A stretch of DNA of 64,000 bases from Pseudarthrobacter sp. MM222 (GTDB lineage: Bacteria > Actinomycetota > Actinomycetes > Actinomycetales > Micrococcaceae). The notes beneath the pieces are model-generated. The model was given only the letters and a program-made list of their open reading frames with translations, was not told the DNA's origin and searched no databases. The DNA is taken from NCBI RefSeq assembly GCF_947090775.1, contig NZ_OX352321.1:682001-746000 (forward strand). Direction: 5' to 3'. Positions 1 through 7,444 of the stretch are shown here, piece after piece. The translations under genes and the position numbers were made by a program. Position 1 is the stretch's first letter, and each line of letters starts with the position of its first letter.

Positions 1-293
1 CTGAAGGGTTTTACGGTTTCGTCAGGAGCGCCGTGCCAGCCCACCCAGGCGCCGTCCGTCTTCGTCATCATGGGTGCGAGGGCGGTCACCAGGCCCCCGG
101 GGGAGCGGCGCCAGCCGTCCTCGCAGCCGGGCTCGTCCGGGGAACAGCGGTCGACGGGCAGGCGATTGGAGACCACCATGAAGTCGTATAGTGAGTCCGC
201 CTCGGCAGTGGCCTTGGATGCCTTGCCCTGGGGCATTTCGTCCGCTTCGGAGGTTTGTTCATTGCCGTGGTCGGCGCGGTCGGTCGCTTGCAT
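1..293 (-). CDS. otsA: Trehalose-6-phosphate synthase, N-terminal part (cut by window edge)
   Basis: Only the first 97 codons lie in the window; the gene runs off the left edge. After an acidic leader of about 36 residues comes YDFMVVSNRLPVDR, then GWRRSPGGLVTALAPMM and AWVGWHG. This is the N-terminal signature of GT20 trehalose-6-phosphate synthases, which join UDP-glucose and glucose-6-phosphate in osmoprotectant synthesis. The ATG at 293 is the first in-frame start I see. The gene is divergent from the DsbA-like gene at 476, so 294-475 should carry both promoters. The family call is firm; downstream catalytic residues cannot be seen. Confidence 0.9.
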   Translation of the reverse strand, partial: MQATDRADHGNEQTSEADEMPQGKASKATAEADSLYDFMVVSNRLPVDRCSPDEPGCEDGWRRSPGGLVTALAPMMTKTDGAWVGWHGAPDETVKPF

Positions 294-475
294 TGCTGCC
301 CCCTGGGGTCGCTTGTGGCTCTCAGCCCACCCTAGCCGGACGGAATCTTCCGGGCCATTCGTCCGTTAGGAGGCGTGAAGGCAAAACTTGAAAGCGCAAG
401 CTCTCGGGTTTCTCCCCTAAAATGATGAAGTTGCCACCCAGTGGAGCATTCCAGGCCGATCGACACGAGGAATTA

Positions 476-1366
476 ATGAGCCCCGCAAACGACCCCCGTC
501 AGTCCAAAGCAGAGCGCACTGCCGCGGCCCGCGAGAAAGCCCGTGAAATCCGCGAGGCGCAGCTGAAGAAAGAAAAGCGCAACAAGCTGCTCATCGGCTG
601 GGGCATCGTTGCCGCCGTCGTGGCCATTCTCGCCATCGTGGCTCTGGTGGTCACCTCCAGCATCAGGAACAACGCCCCGATCGCCGACGAAGGGCCCACG
701 CCGGCCAACGGCAACATCCACGGCGGCGTCACGCTGCTCGCCAATTCCGAGGTAGCCCAGTTGCCCTCGGCGACGGTCAAGCTCGCCGACCTTCCGGCAG
801 CGCCGGCCACGCCGCCGGCCGAGGTCACCGCCCCGGGCGCCGAGCCTGAGGCCGGCAAACCGGTCAAGGTTGTCCTCTATATCGACTTCATCTGCCCCGT
901 ATGCAAGAACTTCGAAGCGCAGTACAACGAAACCCTGACCAGCCTGCGCAACGAAGGCAAAATCTCGGTCGAGTACCGCCCGCTCGGCTTCCTGGACAGC
1001 CGGTCCACCACCAACTACTCCTCCCGCGCGGCCAACGCCGCCGCCTGCGTGGTCAACGAATCCCCGGAGAAGTACTCGGACTTCGTCAACGCGCTCTTCG
1101 ATAAGCAGCCTGCCGAAGGCGGTGCCGGCCTGCCGGACTCGGAGTTGAAGAAGATGGCAACCGACCTCGGAGCCAAGAGCATCGACAAGTGCGTGGATGA
1201 CAAGACCTACCGCCCGTTCGTGAAGTACACCACCCAGGAAGCCTCGGCCATTGGGGTCACGGGCACGCCCACCGTCTTCGTCGAAGGCAAGCAGTGGGGC
1301 AAGGGCGAGAGCGCCCAGACCCCGTTTGAGCAGTTCCTCACGGCGGCAATCGACGCCAAGCAGTAA
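476..1366 (+). CDS. Membrane-anchored DsbA-like thioredoxin-fold protein
   Basis: The 296-residue protein has a charged, Lys/Glu/Ala-rich cytoplasmic stretch (1-37), one transmembrane helix (about 38-60), a Pro/Ala-rich linker and an extracytoplasmic DSBA-like thioredoxin domain. The CPVC motif is at 140-143 and a cis-Pro loop (VTGTPTVFV) lies near the C-terminus. Proteins of this type oxidise or isomerise disulfides of exported proteins outside the membrane. I chose ATG 476 over the in-frame ATG at 422 because GAGG at 467-470 sits 5 nt upstream and the extra 18 residues look non-coding. A strong terminator follows, so it is probably monocistronic. Confidence 0.88.
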   Translation: MSPANDPRQSKAERTAAAREKAREIREAQLKKEKRNKLLIGWGIVAAVVAILAIVALVVTSSIRNNAPIADEGPTPANGNIHGGVTLLANSEVAQLPSATVKLADLPAAPATPPAEVTAPGAEPEAGKPVKVVLYIDFICPVCKNFEAQYNETLTSLRNEGKISVEYRPLGFLDSRSTTNYSSRAANAAACVVNESPEKYSDFVNALFDKQPAEGGAGLPDSELKKMATDLGAKSIDKCVDDKTYRPFVKYTTQEASAIGVTGTPTVFVEGKQWGKGESAQTPFEQFLTAAIDAKQ

Positions 1367-1388
1367 CAGCGCCACCGCAAGGCAACAG

Positions 1389-1434
1389 CAGTCGGCCCGG
1401 TCCCGGATTCGTCCGGAGCCGGGCCGACTGTTTT
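1389..1434 (+). terminator. Rho-independent terminator after the DsbA-like gene
   Basis: A perfect 12-bp stem (CAGTCGGCCCGG at 1389-1400 with its complement at 1419-1430) is followed directly by TTTT. Confidence 0.85.
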
Positions 1435-1584
1435 GGCGTGGGCACGCGGTTGGTCAGGCCATTCGGCGGCGGTCCTGCGCGCGTCCCGACCGGGTTTTTA
1501 CCACCGGGGGTCAGTGGGCTAACCTTATCTAGCGCCGTGGCGCCACGCCCTTCCCGGGCGACGGTCCGTTTGGCGCGAAGGAAT

Positions 1585-1658
1585 GCCTCCTTAGCTCAGT
1601 TGGCCAGAGCACCGCTCTTGTAAAGCGGGGGTCGTCGGTTCGAATCCGACAGGGGGCC
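1585..1658 (+). tRNA. tRNA-Thr (anticodon TGT)
   Basis: A 74-nt cloverleaf. Acceptor arms GCCTCCT and AGGGGGC pair with one G-U. D-arm, an anticodon stem CCGCT/AGCGG around loop CTTGTAA (anticodon TGT), and a T-arm with GGTTCGAATCC are all present. CCA is not encoded. The 3' half from 1623 is duplicated at 5370-5406, so this gene is the likely integration site of the adjoining island. Confidence 0.93.
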
Positions 1659-1659
1659 C
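1623..1659 (+). repeat. Left attachment-type repeat: 3' end of tRNA-Thr
   Basis: This 37-bp segment (anticodon-stem 3' strand, T-arm, acceptor 3' strand plus one base) is identical to 5370-5406 in the same orientation. Identical copies of a tRNA 3' end flanking about 3.7 kb are the usual footprint of tyrosine-integrase site-specific insertion. The copy next to the complete tRNA is the reconstituted junction. Confidence 0.8.
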
Positions 1660-1663
1660 TACG

Positions 1664-1707
1664 AACCCCTCCGTTCCGGCAATTTTGCCCCGAACGGAGG
1701 GGTTTTT
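1664..1707 (+). terminator. Rho-independent terminator after tRNA-Thr
   Basis: A 13-bp perfect stem (AACCCCTCCGTTC at 1664-1676 with complement 1692-1704) runs into TTTTT. If the island model is right, this terminator came with the insert and the tRNA's original one is at 5414-5461. Confidence 0.85.
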
Positions 1708-1789
1708 CATGCCTAAAAAGTGGGCACGACACGCTTACGTGCGTGCTTGCTGAACAACACCGGTAGCCCGCAATCCGTGCTCCTCTATC

Positions 1790-2022
1790 CGGGAGCGGCG
1801 CAAATCCCGGTGTACTTCTGTGACCCCGCCAGCCCCTGGCAGCGCGGCTCGAATGAGAACATCAACCAGTACTTCCCGAAAGGCACAGACCTGGGCGTCC
1901 ACAGCCCAGAACACCTCGCCATGGTCGCCGCGGAACTCAACCGGCGACCTCGCGAAATCCTGGGGTGGCAGAGCCCCATGGAGCACCTGGCTAGACTGGC
2001 TTCACCACCGACAGGACCATAA
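1790..2022 (+). pseudogene. IS30-family transposase, C-terminal remnant
   Basis: The translation reads VYFCDPASPWQRGSNEN, then QYFPKGTDL and a C-terminal LNRRPR-LGW segment. This is the end of an IS30-type DDE transposase, including the Glu of the catalytic triad in SNEN. About four to five residues normally found between SNEN-N and QYFPKGTDL are missing, consistent with a small in-frame deletion. The N-terminal HTH and both catalytic Asp residues are absent upstream, where 1720-1790 shows no similarity I recognise. No terminal inverted repeats were seen. It cannot be active. Confidence 0.8.
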
Positions 2023-2061
2023 ACCGTTGCAGCGTCCGCTGAAATCCGCCGCCCGGCCGAA

Positions 2062-2385
2062 ATGGCTCACTTTTCGACCGGTGCTGACACTGTAGGGCCG
2101 GGTGACGGAAAGCCTGCTGAGTTCAGCCTCACTTCCCTTACCGCTGCCCGCGATAGCGACGGCAAGACCCAGGTCACTGCGCGGGTAACCAACACGGGAG
2201 GGAGAGCCTTGGACGTCTTCGGAAACCTCGTTCTGAACGAAGGCTCAGGCGGCCTTTCCGCTGGTCCCTTAATGTTACAAAGGCGACAACCATCGTCCCT
2301 GAACAGGCTCAAAACGTGGTCTTCTTGCCTCCGGCGGAAATGCCGAAGGCGCCGTGGACAGCCAAACTCCAACTAAAAAGGCCGG
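2062..2385 (+). pseudogene. Frameshifted remnant of a surface protein with an Ig-like or conserved C-terminal domain
   Basis: Frame 1 reads a beta-rich stretch with VTARVTNTGGRALDVFGNL and ends at GGLSAGP near 2268. The next frame continues smoothly as LNVTKATTIVPEQAQNVVF and MPKAPWTAKLQLK, stopping being sensible near 2375. A one-base slip close to 2262-2270 explains the switch. The pattern (TNTGGRALD, a closing PWTAKLQLK) resembles C-terminal domains of actinobacterial cell-surface proteins; I cannot name the family. It has no start of its own and follows the IS30 scrap directly, so it is most likely debris. Confidence 0.5.
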
Positions 2386-2395
2386 CCAGTCGGCC

Positions 2396-3268
2396 CTACA
2401 AGTCGTCGATGAGAGTCCATCGTGCCTCTCGGTCGCCGTCCTGAAGCGTGCGGACCCGGTGCAGTAGCTCGGTATGGTGCCGTTGATCGAGCAAGCGAAA
2501 TCCAGCGAGGAGAAGATTGAGTTCGCGGAGTGTCACCATCTCATCCAGAACTGCGTCCGGGGCGGGGCCACCACAGTCCTGTTGGGCGGCGCATGCGAGA
2601 TGGTCGAGATCCCATCGATGGTTTTCGAACCGGCGCGCAATGAAGATCGCGCTCGACCAATCCCAGGCAACCGGTCCGACACATATGTCGTCGAGATCGA
2701 ACCACTTTGCGCGACCGTCAGAGGCGAAGCCGATGTTGTCCGGGTGCGGGTCGCCGTGCAACCCTGATACCCGCCCGGTCCCCACTCGCCCGAGTCGACA
2801 TTTCACCCGGTCGAAGACCTCCGAAAGCGGCTCAACGTGCACTCCACGAGATTCTCTGAGATCGTTGGCCGTCCGCTCCAGCCAGTCCCATTCCGGCGCA
2901 CCGCTCCGCTCGACCGGGGCTGAATGCAGGGCAGTCAACAAGCTGACGTAGCTTTCCTGAGAAACCAGCCCCGGCCGGAGGTATTCAGCAGTGGAAACCT
3001 CGTAGCCGCTCCGCTCGAGAGGACGACCAAGAAGTCGAACGAGCGGCACCCCGCCTTCCAGTAACGAGTTATAGAAGTCACACGGGAATGGCCGTGGCGG
3101 GTGCCGCCGGACGCGCACGACCGACGAAGGTTCGACGTGTGCGCCCGTCACGGGGCTAACACCTAATACGACGGAATGGTGGCCCTCTCCGACCCAGGCT
3201 AGTTCTGCCCCGGGGAAGATCCCGGCGGCTGCGGCCCGGGCCGCTCCTAAGTCGAGCGCGTCACTCAC
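2396..3268 (-). CDS. APH/choline-kinase-fold phosphotransferase
   Basis: A 290-residue protein of the aminoglycoside phosphotransferase fold. The catalytic loop HGDPHPDN is at 171-178 (general base D173, Mg ligand N178) and the metal-binding DLDD at 191-194, followed by a helical C-terminus. The family includes antibiotic, homoserine and choline kinases and protein-kinase-like enzymes; nothing here fixes the substrate. It starts with GTG at 3268 and overlaps the stop of the upstream membrane-protein gene by 8 bp, so the two are probably translationally coupled. It lies in the tRNA-Thr island and looks intact. Confidence 0.8.
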   Translation of the reverse strand: MSDALDLGAARAAAAGIFPGAELAWVGEGHHSVVLGVSPVTGAHVEPSSVVRVRRHPPRPFPCDFYNSLLEGGVPLVRLLGRPLERSGYEVSTAEYLRPGLVSQESYVSLLTALHSAPVERSGAPEWDWLERTANDLRESRGVHVEPLSEVFDRVKCRLGRVGTGRVSGLHGDPHPDNIGFASDGRAKWFDLDDICVGPVAWDWSSAIFIARRFENHRWDLDHLACAAQQDCGGPAPDAVLDEMVTLRELNLLLAGFRLLDQRHHTELLHRVRTLQDGDREARWTLIDDL

Positions 3269-4598
3269 TTTGCTTCCGCCGCCAGACGCGCAGGGGCCGA
3301 GCGGTGAGGGAGGTAGCGAGGACCAACACCGAGAAGGCCGCCGTCATGGTCGTGAGCAACATTAACCGTGTCTCGTTGACGCCGAGTATGGCCCCGCCGA
3401 CCACGAAGTCTGCGAGGGCTGCGCCACTGCTCAGTACAGTGAACAACGTGAACATCAGGGCGAGCCGGTTGAAACGATCGGTTCGATGCGCCTCGGCTTC
3501 GCTGTATCGCTGCTGCGCCATACGACTAAGCAGCGTGAGCTTTCGTTCTGTAGATGCCTCCAACTGCCCCCAACCCGAGACGCGCGTCCGCGACTGCCAG
3601 ACACCGACAGAGGCACTCCCCAGGAAGGCGACGGTGCTCTGCACCTTCGACCGGAACAACTCCGACCCTTCGAAGCTGCGGGTGGCGAACCTGACATGTT
3701 TGAGGGACTGGCGACGGTTAGCTCCCCGGGACGTCACCACGAGCGCGTTTAGCTCGTCAAACAACGCTCCATCTATGGCCAGGGCCCGCGCAAGCATTGC
3801 GGCCTCGAACTCGAAGATCCGAATGATCCAATCAGGCTCTTCAGCCGCTGCGTGGCAGGCAATAACACTGTTGTCCACGCCAATCACTACCACGGAGTCA
3901 CGAAACTCAAGCACCTCGTAAAAGTTCGGAAGCATGCCCCGATAGTGGTCACGAGCTGCAGCTGGGTCGTCGGATTCGGTGATGAATACCCGTTGCAGCC
4001 AAAGGAGTCCATCATCTTTCGATGTGGTGGAACCGGAACCGTCGTCTACTGAAAGGGGAATTGCGAGCCTCGCGCCTTGCTCAAAAGCCTGTACCACTCT
4101 CTCGAGCCTGCGCCAAAGCTGAGTACTTAGTCGGGTGGTGATCTGCTCGGTGAGTATCGCGAACGCGTGCGAGTCCACGGAGGGCGGTAGCGTGACGGTC
4201 ATCGAGAGACGCACGCACGCCACGGAGAAGGTGAAAAAGTTCACCGAAAGCGCGCGAAGAGACCAGTTTTCACCGGCGACGGCCTTTAAGTCTCCGTCGA
4301 CGAGGGCCGAGACGAGAGGATCTTCGTAACGCACGAGAGCCATTGGGAGAACGTCACGGTTACGGCCGCCGGGCGGCGTATAAAGGAGATCTTGTTCCTC
4401 AATCGCAGCGACCGTCCAAGGAACAGCCCCCGTCGGCGGCTCCTCTTCGGCCAGTTCGCGGCTCACACCGTTCAGCGCCGCTAGCAACCGGCTTTGATGG
4501 CGGTCGAAGCCCTCGAAGTAGACAAGTTCACTATCCAACGGCAGATCGAAGGCTATGGGACCGAGGACTTCGATCTGGAATTGATTCTGTGACCCCAT
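3261..4598 (-). CDS. Unknown island protein with two C-terminal transmembrane helices
   Basis: I do not recognise the family. The 445-residue protein has a long soluble N-terminal part (about 1-350), a basic, Gln/Glu-rich helical stretch that could be coiled coil (about 340-375), two adjacent transmembrane helices (about 379-399 and 411-430) and a short basic tail. The layout, a cytosolic domain on a C-terminal two-helix hairpin, recalls CorA-like and effector-type membrane proteins, but no GMN motif is seen. I start it at ATG 4598 because GGAGGG sits 8 nt upstream; the longer reading frame to 4739 has no such signal. It is first in a two-gene unit with the APH-fold gene. Confidence 0.7.
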   Translation of the reverse strand: MGSQNQFQIEVLGPIAFDLPLDSELVYFEGFDRHQSRLLAALNGVSRELAEEEPPTGAVPWTVAAIEEQDLLYTPPGGRNRDVLPMALVRYEDPLVSALVDGDLKAVAGENWSLRALSVNFFTFSVACVRLSMTVTLPPSVDSHAFAILTEQITTRLSTQLWRRLERVVQAFEQGARLAIPLSVDDGSGSTTSKDDGLLWLQRVFITESDDPAAARDHYRGMLPNFYEVLEFRDSVVVIGVDNSVIACHAAAEEPDWIIRIFEFEAAMLARALAIDGALFDELNALVVTSRGANRRQSLKHVRFATRSFEGSELFRSKVQSTVAFLGSASVGVWQSRTRVSGWGQLEASTERKLTLLSRMAQQRYSEAEAHRTDRFNRLALMFTLFTVLSSGAALADFVVGGAILGVNETRLMLLTTMTAAFSVLVLATSLTARPLRVWRRKQSE

Positions 4599-4871
4599 AG
4601 CTTGCACCCTCCGTTGAAACGTCCAGTTTAAGTCCCCCAATCCTATGCCGGACGGTCCTCGCCGGGCATTCGGCGCCCGATTTGCGAAGTCGAACCGTCC
4701 CGCTAGCCACTGACTCGGTCCGGACCCGAGGCAGCACAAGCTCCAACCAGTCGTGGGCTATCGGACAGCCGGGGATTGAATCAGCACTATGTTCACCCCC
4801 GGCTCAGATGCGGCCGAGTGATGAGCCGCGACGTCACCAGACCGAGGCGCAGGGTCAGTCCAGTCCTTCTG

Positions 4872-4955
4872 CTTGTGGGGATGCAGAACATGCTTGCCGC
4901 CCTGGCCGAGTACGAGCCCGAGTCGCCCAGGGCGCGCGCGAAGAGCACCCTGTAG
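4872..4955 (+). pseudogene. Possible trace of a serine recombinase
   Basis: One frame reads NMLAALAEYEPE followed by an Arg/Ala-rich stretch before a stop at 4953. It resembles the LAALAEFERELIRERT helix of resolvase/invertase enzymes. The match is short, several expected residues differ, and nothing else of a recombinase is present. I record it as a weak trace only. Confidence 0.25.
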
Positions 4956-5369
4956 GTGCTCCTGAACGACGGGTGACGGCGGCCAGCCTTTCCCAGCCTC
5001 ACCCTATCCAACGCTTGAGTTAGATGATCGGTCCTCGCTGCGCTCGGGCTGTAGAAGCGTTTTTCTGTTTTTTGCTGTGCCTAGTGTCGGCGCTTCGCTT
5101 ATTTCCTCCCACAACCCATCCGCTGCTCGCCCTCGGGTTGTGGCGGCTCCGTCGGGCACAGCTACGCGATGCTCCGCTCCGGACGGGAGTCTTCGTTGAC
5201 AACGTCATTGAGATTCCTTCGTATCTGCCCAGCGACACGTTTACGACACGCTTTGGACGGGAACTGTCGGGAACGTACAGGTACGATTTCGACACCAATA
5301 GTTGCAAGATTGCTGGTCAGGAGCCGATTCAGGGCACCACCGGGAACACCCGGGATACCCCGCCGCGAT
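4956..5369 (+). other. Non-coding right end of the tRNA island
   Basis: No reading frame here is convincing. The longest (5024-5371) has no recognisable domain, no good ribosome-binding site and ends inside the tRNA-like repeat. I see no integrase, rRNA or tRNA. It is probably eroded mobile-element sequence. Confidence 0.45.
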
Positions 5370-5406
5370 AAGCGGGGGTCGTCGGTTCGAATCCGACAGG
5401 GGGCCC
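5370..5406 (+). repeat. Right attachment-type repeat: copy of the tRNA-Thr 3' end
   Basis: Identical over 37 bp to 1623-1659. The sequence to its left bears no tRNA 5' half, so it is not a gene. The terminator directly downstream fits the original tRNA-Thr transcription unit before insertion. Confidence 0.8.
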
Positions 5407-5413
5407 CACGAAG

Positions 5414-5461
5414 AACCGCGCCGCCACCGGGATTTCTCCCGGCGGCGGCGCGGTTGTTTTT
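5414..5461 (+). terminator. Rho-independent terminator, probably the original one of tRNA-Thr
   Basis: A 12-bp stem (AACCGCGCCGCC at 5414-5425 with complement 5444-5455) is followed by GTTTTTCTCC. Confidence 0.8.
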
Positions 5462-5524
5462 CTCCACTCCGATGCCGTCCGCCAAATGGGCGGGACTGAG
5501 AGGCCCGGAAGCCCGGCCCCGGCC

Positions 5525-6898
5525 TTAGATGCAGGACTTGTTGTAGTCGAACCCGCCCGAGATGTATTGGGTCATGGTGACTTTGCCGCCGCCTGTCAGC
5601 GGCGCCGCCGAACACATGCTGCTGGCGCTGCTAAGCGAACTGGCGCCCGCTAGCCAGCTCCGCTGCCCGTAAAGATTGCTTGTCGAGGGCACTGTGCCGA
5701 CGATCTCTCCCCACTGGTAGCCGGTCGAGTAGAGGCCCGTCTTGGCTCCGATGCTGGCAAAGTATGCAGCCATGCCTTCCAGGTCGGCCCTGTTGGCGGC
5801 TTTGTTCGTGGACCACGAGTTTTCGGTCTCGACGTCCAGCCACCACGTGTAGGACGCCGGGTTCTTGATCCCGCGGATGTTAGCGTCGTCATAGGCCTTG
5901 GCATAGCCGTACATGTAGGAGCAGGCGGTGCCGACCGATCCCTTGGTGCAGGCACCGTACGGGTTGGCCACGGTCTTCCCGCCGTACGAGTTGCTGGTGG
6001 GCCACCAGGACCCGGCGGTCCCGGGGTTTCCGGTATTGACGTACAGCGCCACGAGGGGCTGCCCGGTCCCGCCGGTGGAGGTGGCGGCCCAGGACAGCTG
6101 GGTGGCCAGGCATGGATTGGTGTTGTTCGCCAGGCCGTTGTTGACGCCAACGATCGCGAAGCTCTGGCCCTTGGGCAGAGGCATGCCGCACTGCGGCCAG
6201 GACACGTCGACGCCGGGTCCTGCGGCGCTGACTGCGGCGGTGGGGGAGGAGGTCTTCACGCTGCTGGTGTACCCGGTCTTGGATCCGGTGACCGTAACGG
6301 AAATGGTCTTGCCCGCGTGGGCCGCGGCCGGCCTGAAGGTGGCCGCGGACGCGCCGATGAGGACAACGCCGTTGGCCTTCCACTGGTACTTCAGTGTCAC
6401 AGGCGACGGACCCCAGGTGCCCGGGACAGCGGTCAGCGTGTAACCCACCTTGGCGGTGCCGGTGATTGTCGGCACCGGTGCCGGCCCCAGCGTGCCGGCA
6501 GCGACGGCGGCAGTGGGGGCGGAGGTCTTTGCGGTGCTGGTGTAGCCGGTTTTCGTCCCCGTGACCGTGACGGTGAGAGTCATGCCCTTTTGGGCCGACG
6601 TCGGTTTGTAGGTGGCGGCCGTGGCGCCAATCAGTACAGCGCCGCTGGCCTTCCACTGATACTTCAAGGTCACTGGCGCCGGGCCCCAGGTCCCGGGGAC
6701 GGCGGTCAGCGTGTAACCGATCTTGGCCATGCCGGTGATCTTGGGCACCGGAGCGGGCTGCAACGGCGCTGCGGACGCTTCGCGTACAGGCGTCGTAGCG
6801 TGCGCCGACGAAGGGGCAAGCGGTGCCAGTGCCAGCATCAGGACCACGGCGAGGAACAACCGCATCGATAGAGGCCGAATGCGATCGGATAACAGCAT
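5525..6898 (-). CDS. Secreted glycoside-hydrolase-like protein with two Ig-like repeats
   Basis: A 457-residue exported protein. A signal peptide (hydrophobic core MRLFLAVVLMLALAPLAP, AHA cleavage) is followed by two repeats of about 85 residues starting ITG-AKVGYTL and ending TGSKTGYTS, a tandem module common in actinobacterial wall proteins. The C-terminal half opens with DVSWPQCG and has VGVNNGLANN, YTWWLDVET and GLYSTGYQW, which resembles the GH25-like / DUF1906 TIM-barrel group. The Asp/Glu of DVET could be catalytic. ATG 6898 is chosen because GGGGGA lies about 6 nt upstream; ATG 6865 has none. Cell-wall or polysaccharide cleavage is an inference. Confidence 0.75.
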   Translation of the reverse strand: MLLSDRIRPLSMRLFLAVVLMLALAPLAPSSAHATTPVREASAAPLQPAPVPKITGMAKIGYTLTAVPGTWGPAPVTLKYQWKASGAVLIGATAATYKPTSAQKGMTLTVTVTGTKTGYTSTAKTSAPTAAVAAGTLGPAPVPTITGTAKVGYTLTAVPGTWGPSPVTLKYQWKANGVVLIGASAATFRPAAAHAGKTISVTVTGSKTGYTSSVKTSSPTAAVSAAGPGVDVSWPQCGMPLPKGQSFAIVGVNNGLANNTNPCLATQLSWAATSTGGTGQPLVALYVNTGNPGTAGSWWPTSNSYGGKTVANPYGACTKGSVGTACSYMYGYAKAYDDANIRGIKNPASYTWWLDVETENSWSTNKAANRADLEGMAAYFASIGAKTGLYSTGYQWGEIVGTVPSTSNLYGQRSWLAGASSLSSASSMCSAAPLTGGGKVTMTQYISGGFDYNKSCI

Positions 6899-7444
6899 AA
6901 AAAATCCCCCAGATGGCCGCGCCCGAAGGGCTGCGCTACCGTGCATAGAAAATGCAGACAGCGAGAATCTAACACGTGGAGCTGTTTTCGAGGCAACGGA
7001 ACGTCTTGGTCGCGCAGAGGCGGCCGGGACGTTTTGTCTATCCGTGCCGTGTGAACGTTCCGCTCCCGGAAAATCTTTTGCGGAGTTCCGGCGGGTCCTG
7101 GAAGAACTAAGTGCGCAGGTCAGGGTTCTGCTGGGCAATTTCGGTGAGGTGCACGGCAGGCCATTCCGCCGGTTTTTCGCCAGTATATTTTTGACTTCAA
7201 ACAAGGCTCTACCTACGTTTAACCGCACACTGCTGCGATGTACCCCGGATATAGGCCCACCTGCCGACATAACCGGACGCAAGCAGTGCAGGCGCAAATC
7301 GCGCCTCGATAGTCGAAAGCAGCAGTCACCGAGTCCCTGCACCCTTGAGTCCCCGCGGCACAAGGCAGTTCGGTGCTGTGCTTTCAAGAATCCACGGGAT
7401 TGAACGCGATCAACTCCGTCCACTCCAAAACCGCAGGGACAAAC
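6899..7444. other. 546-bp divergent intergenic region
   Basis: It separates two exported-protein genes and must hold both promoters. It is more AT-rich than its surroundings near 7160-7260. A small GCCC-TTC-GGGC hairpin lies close to the 6898 start. I do not see a convincing riboswitch or a small ORF with a ribosome-binding site. Confidence 0.5.

Noticed and set aside
388..423. TTGAAA and TAAAAT before the DsbA-like gene as a promoter
   Set aside because: The spacing is 24 bp, too long for a normal sigma-70 promoter.
5024..5371. 115-codon reading frame at the right end of the island
   Set aside because: No recognisable domain or ribosome-binding site, and it ends inside the tRNA-like repeat.
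5162..5485. Minus-strand frame with a CRIRTDDPRLSR-type segment over the tRNA-like repeat
   Set aside because: This peptide is a frequent false product of reverse-read tRNA sequence.
6899..7000. c-di-AMP or other riboswitch before the GH-like gene
   Set aside because: There is a small hairpin, but I cannot find the conserved blocks of a known class.
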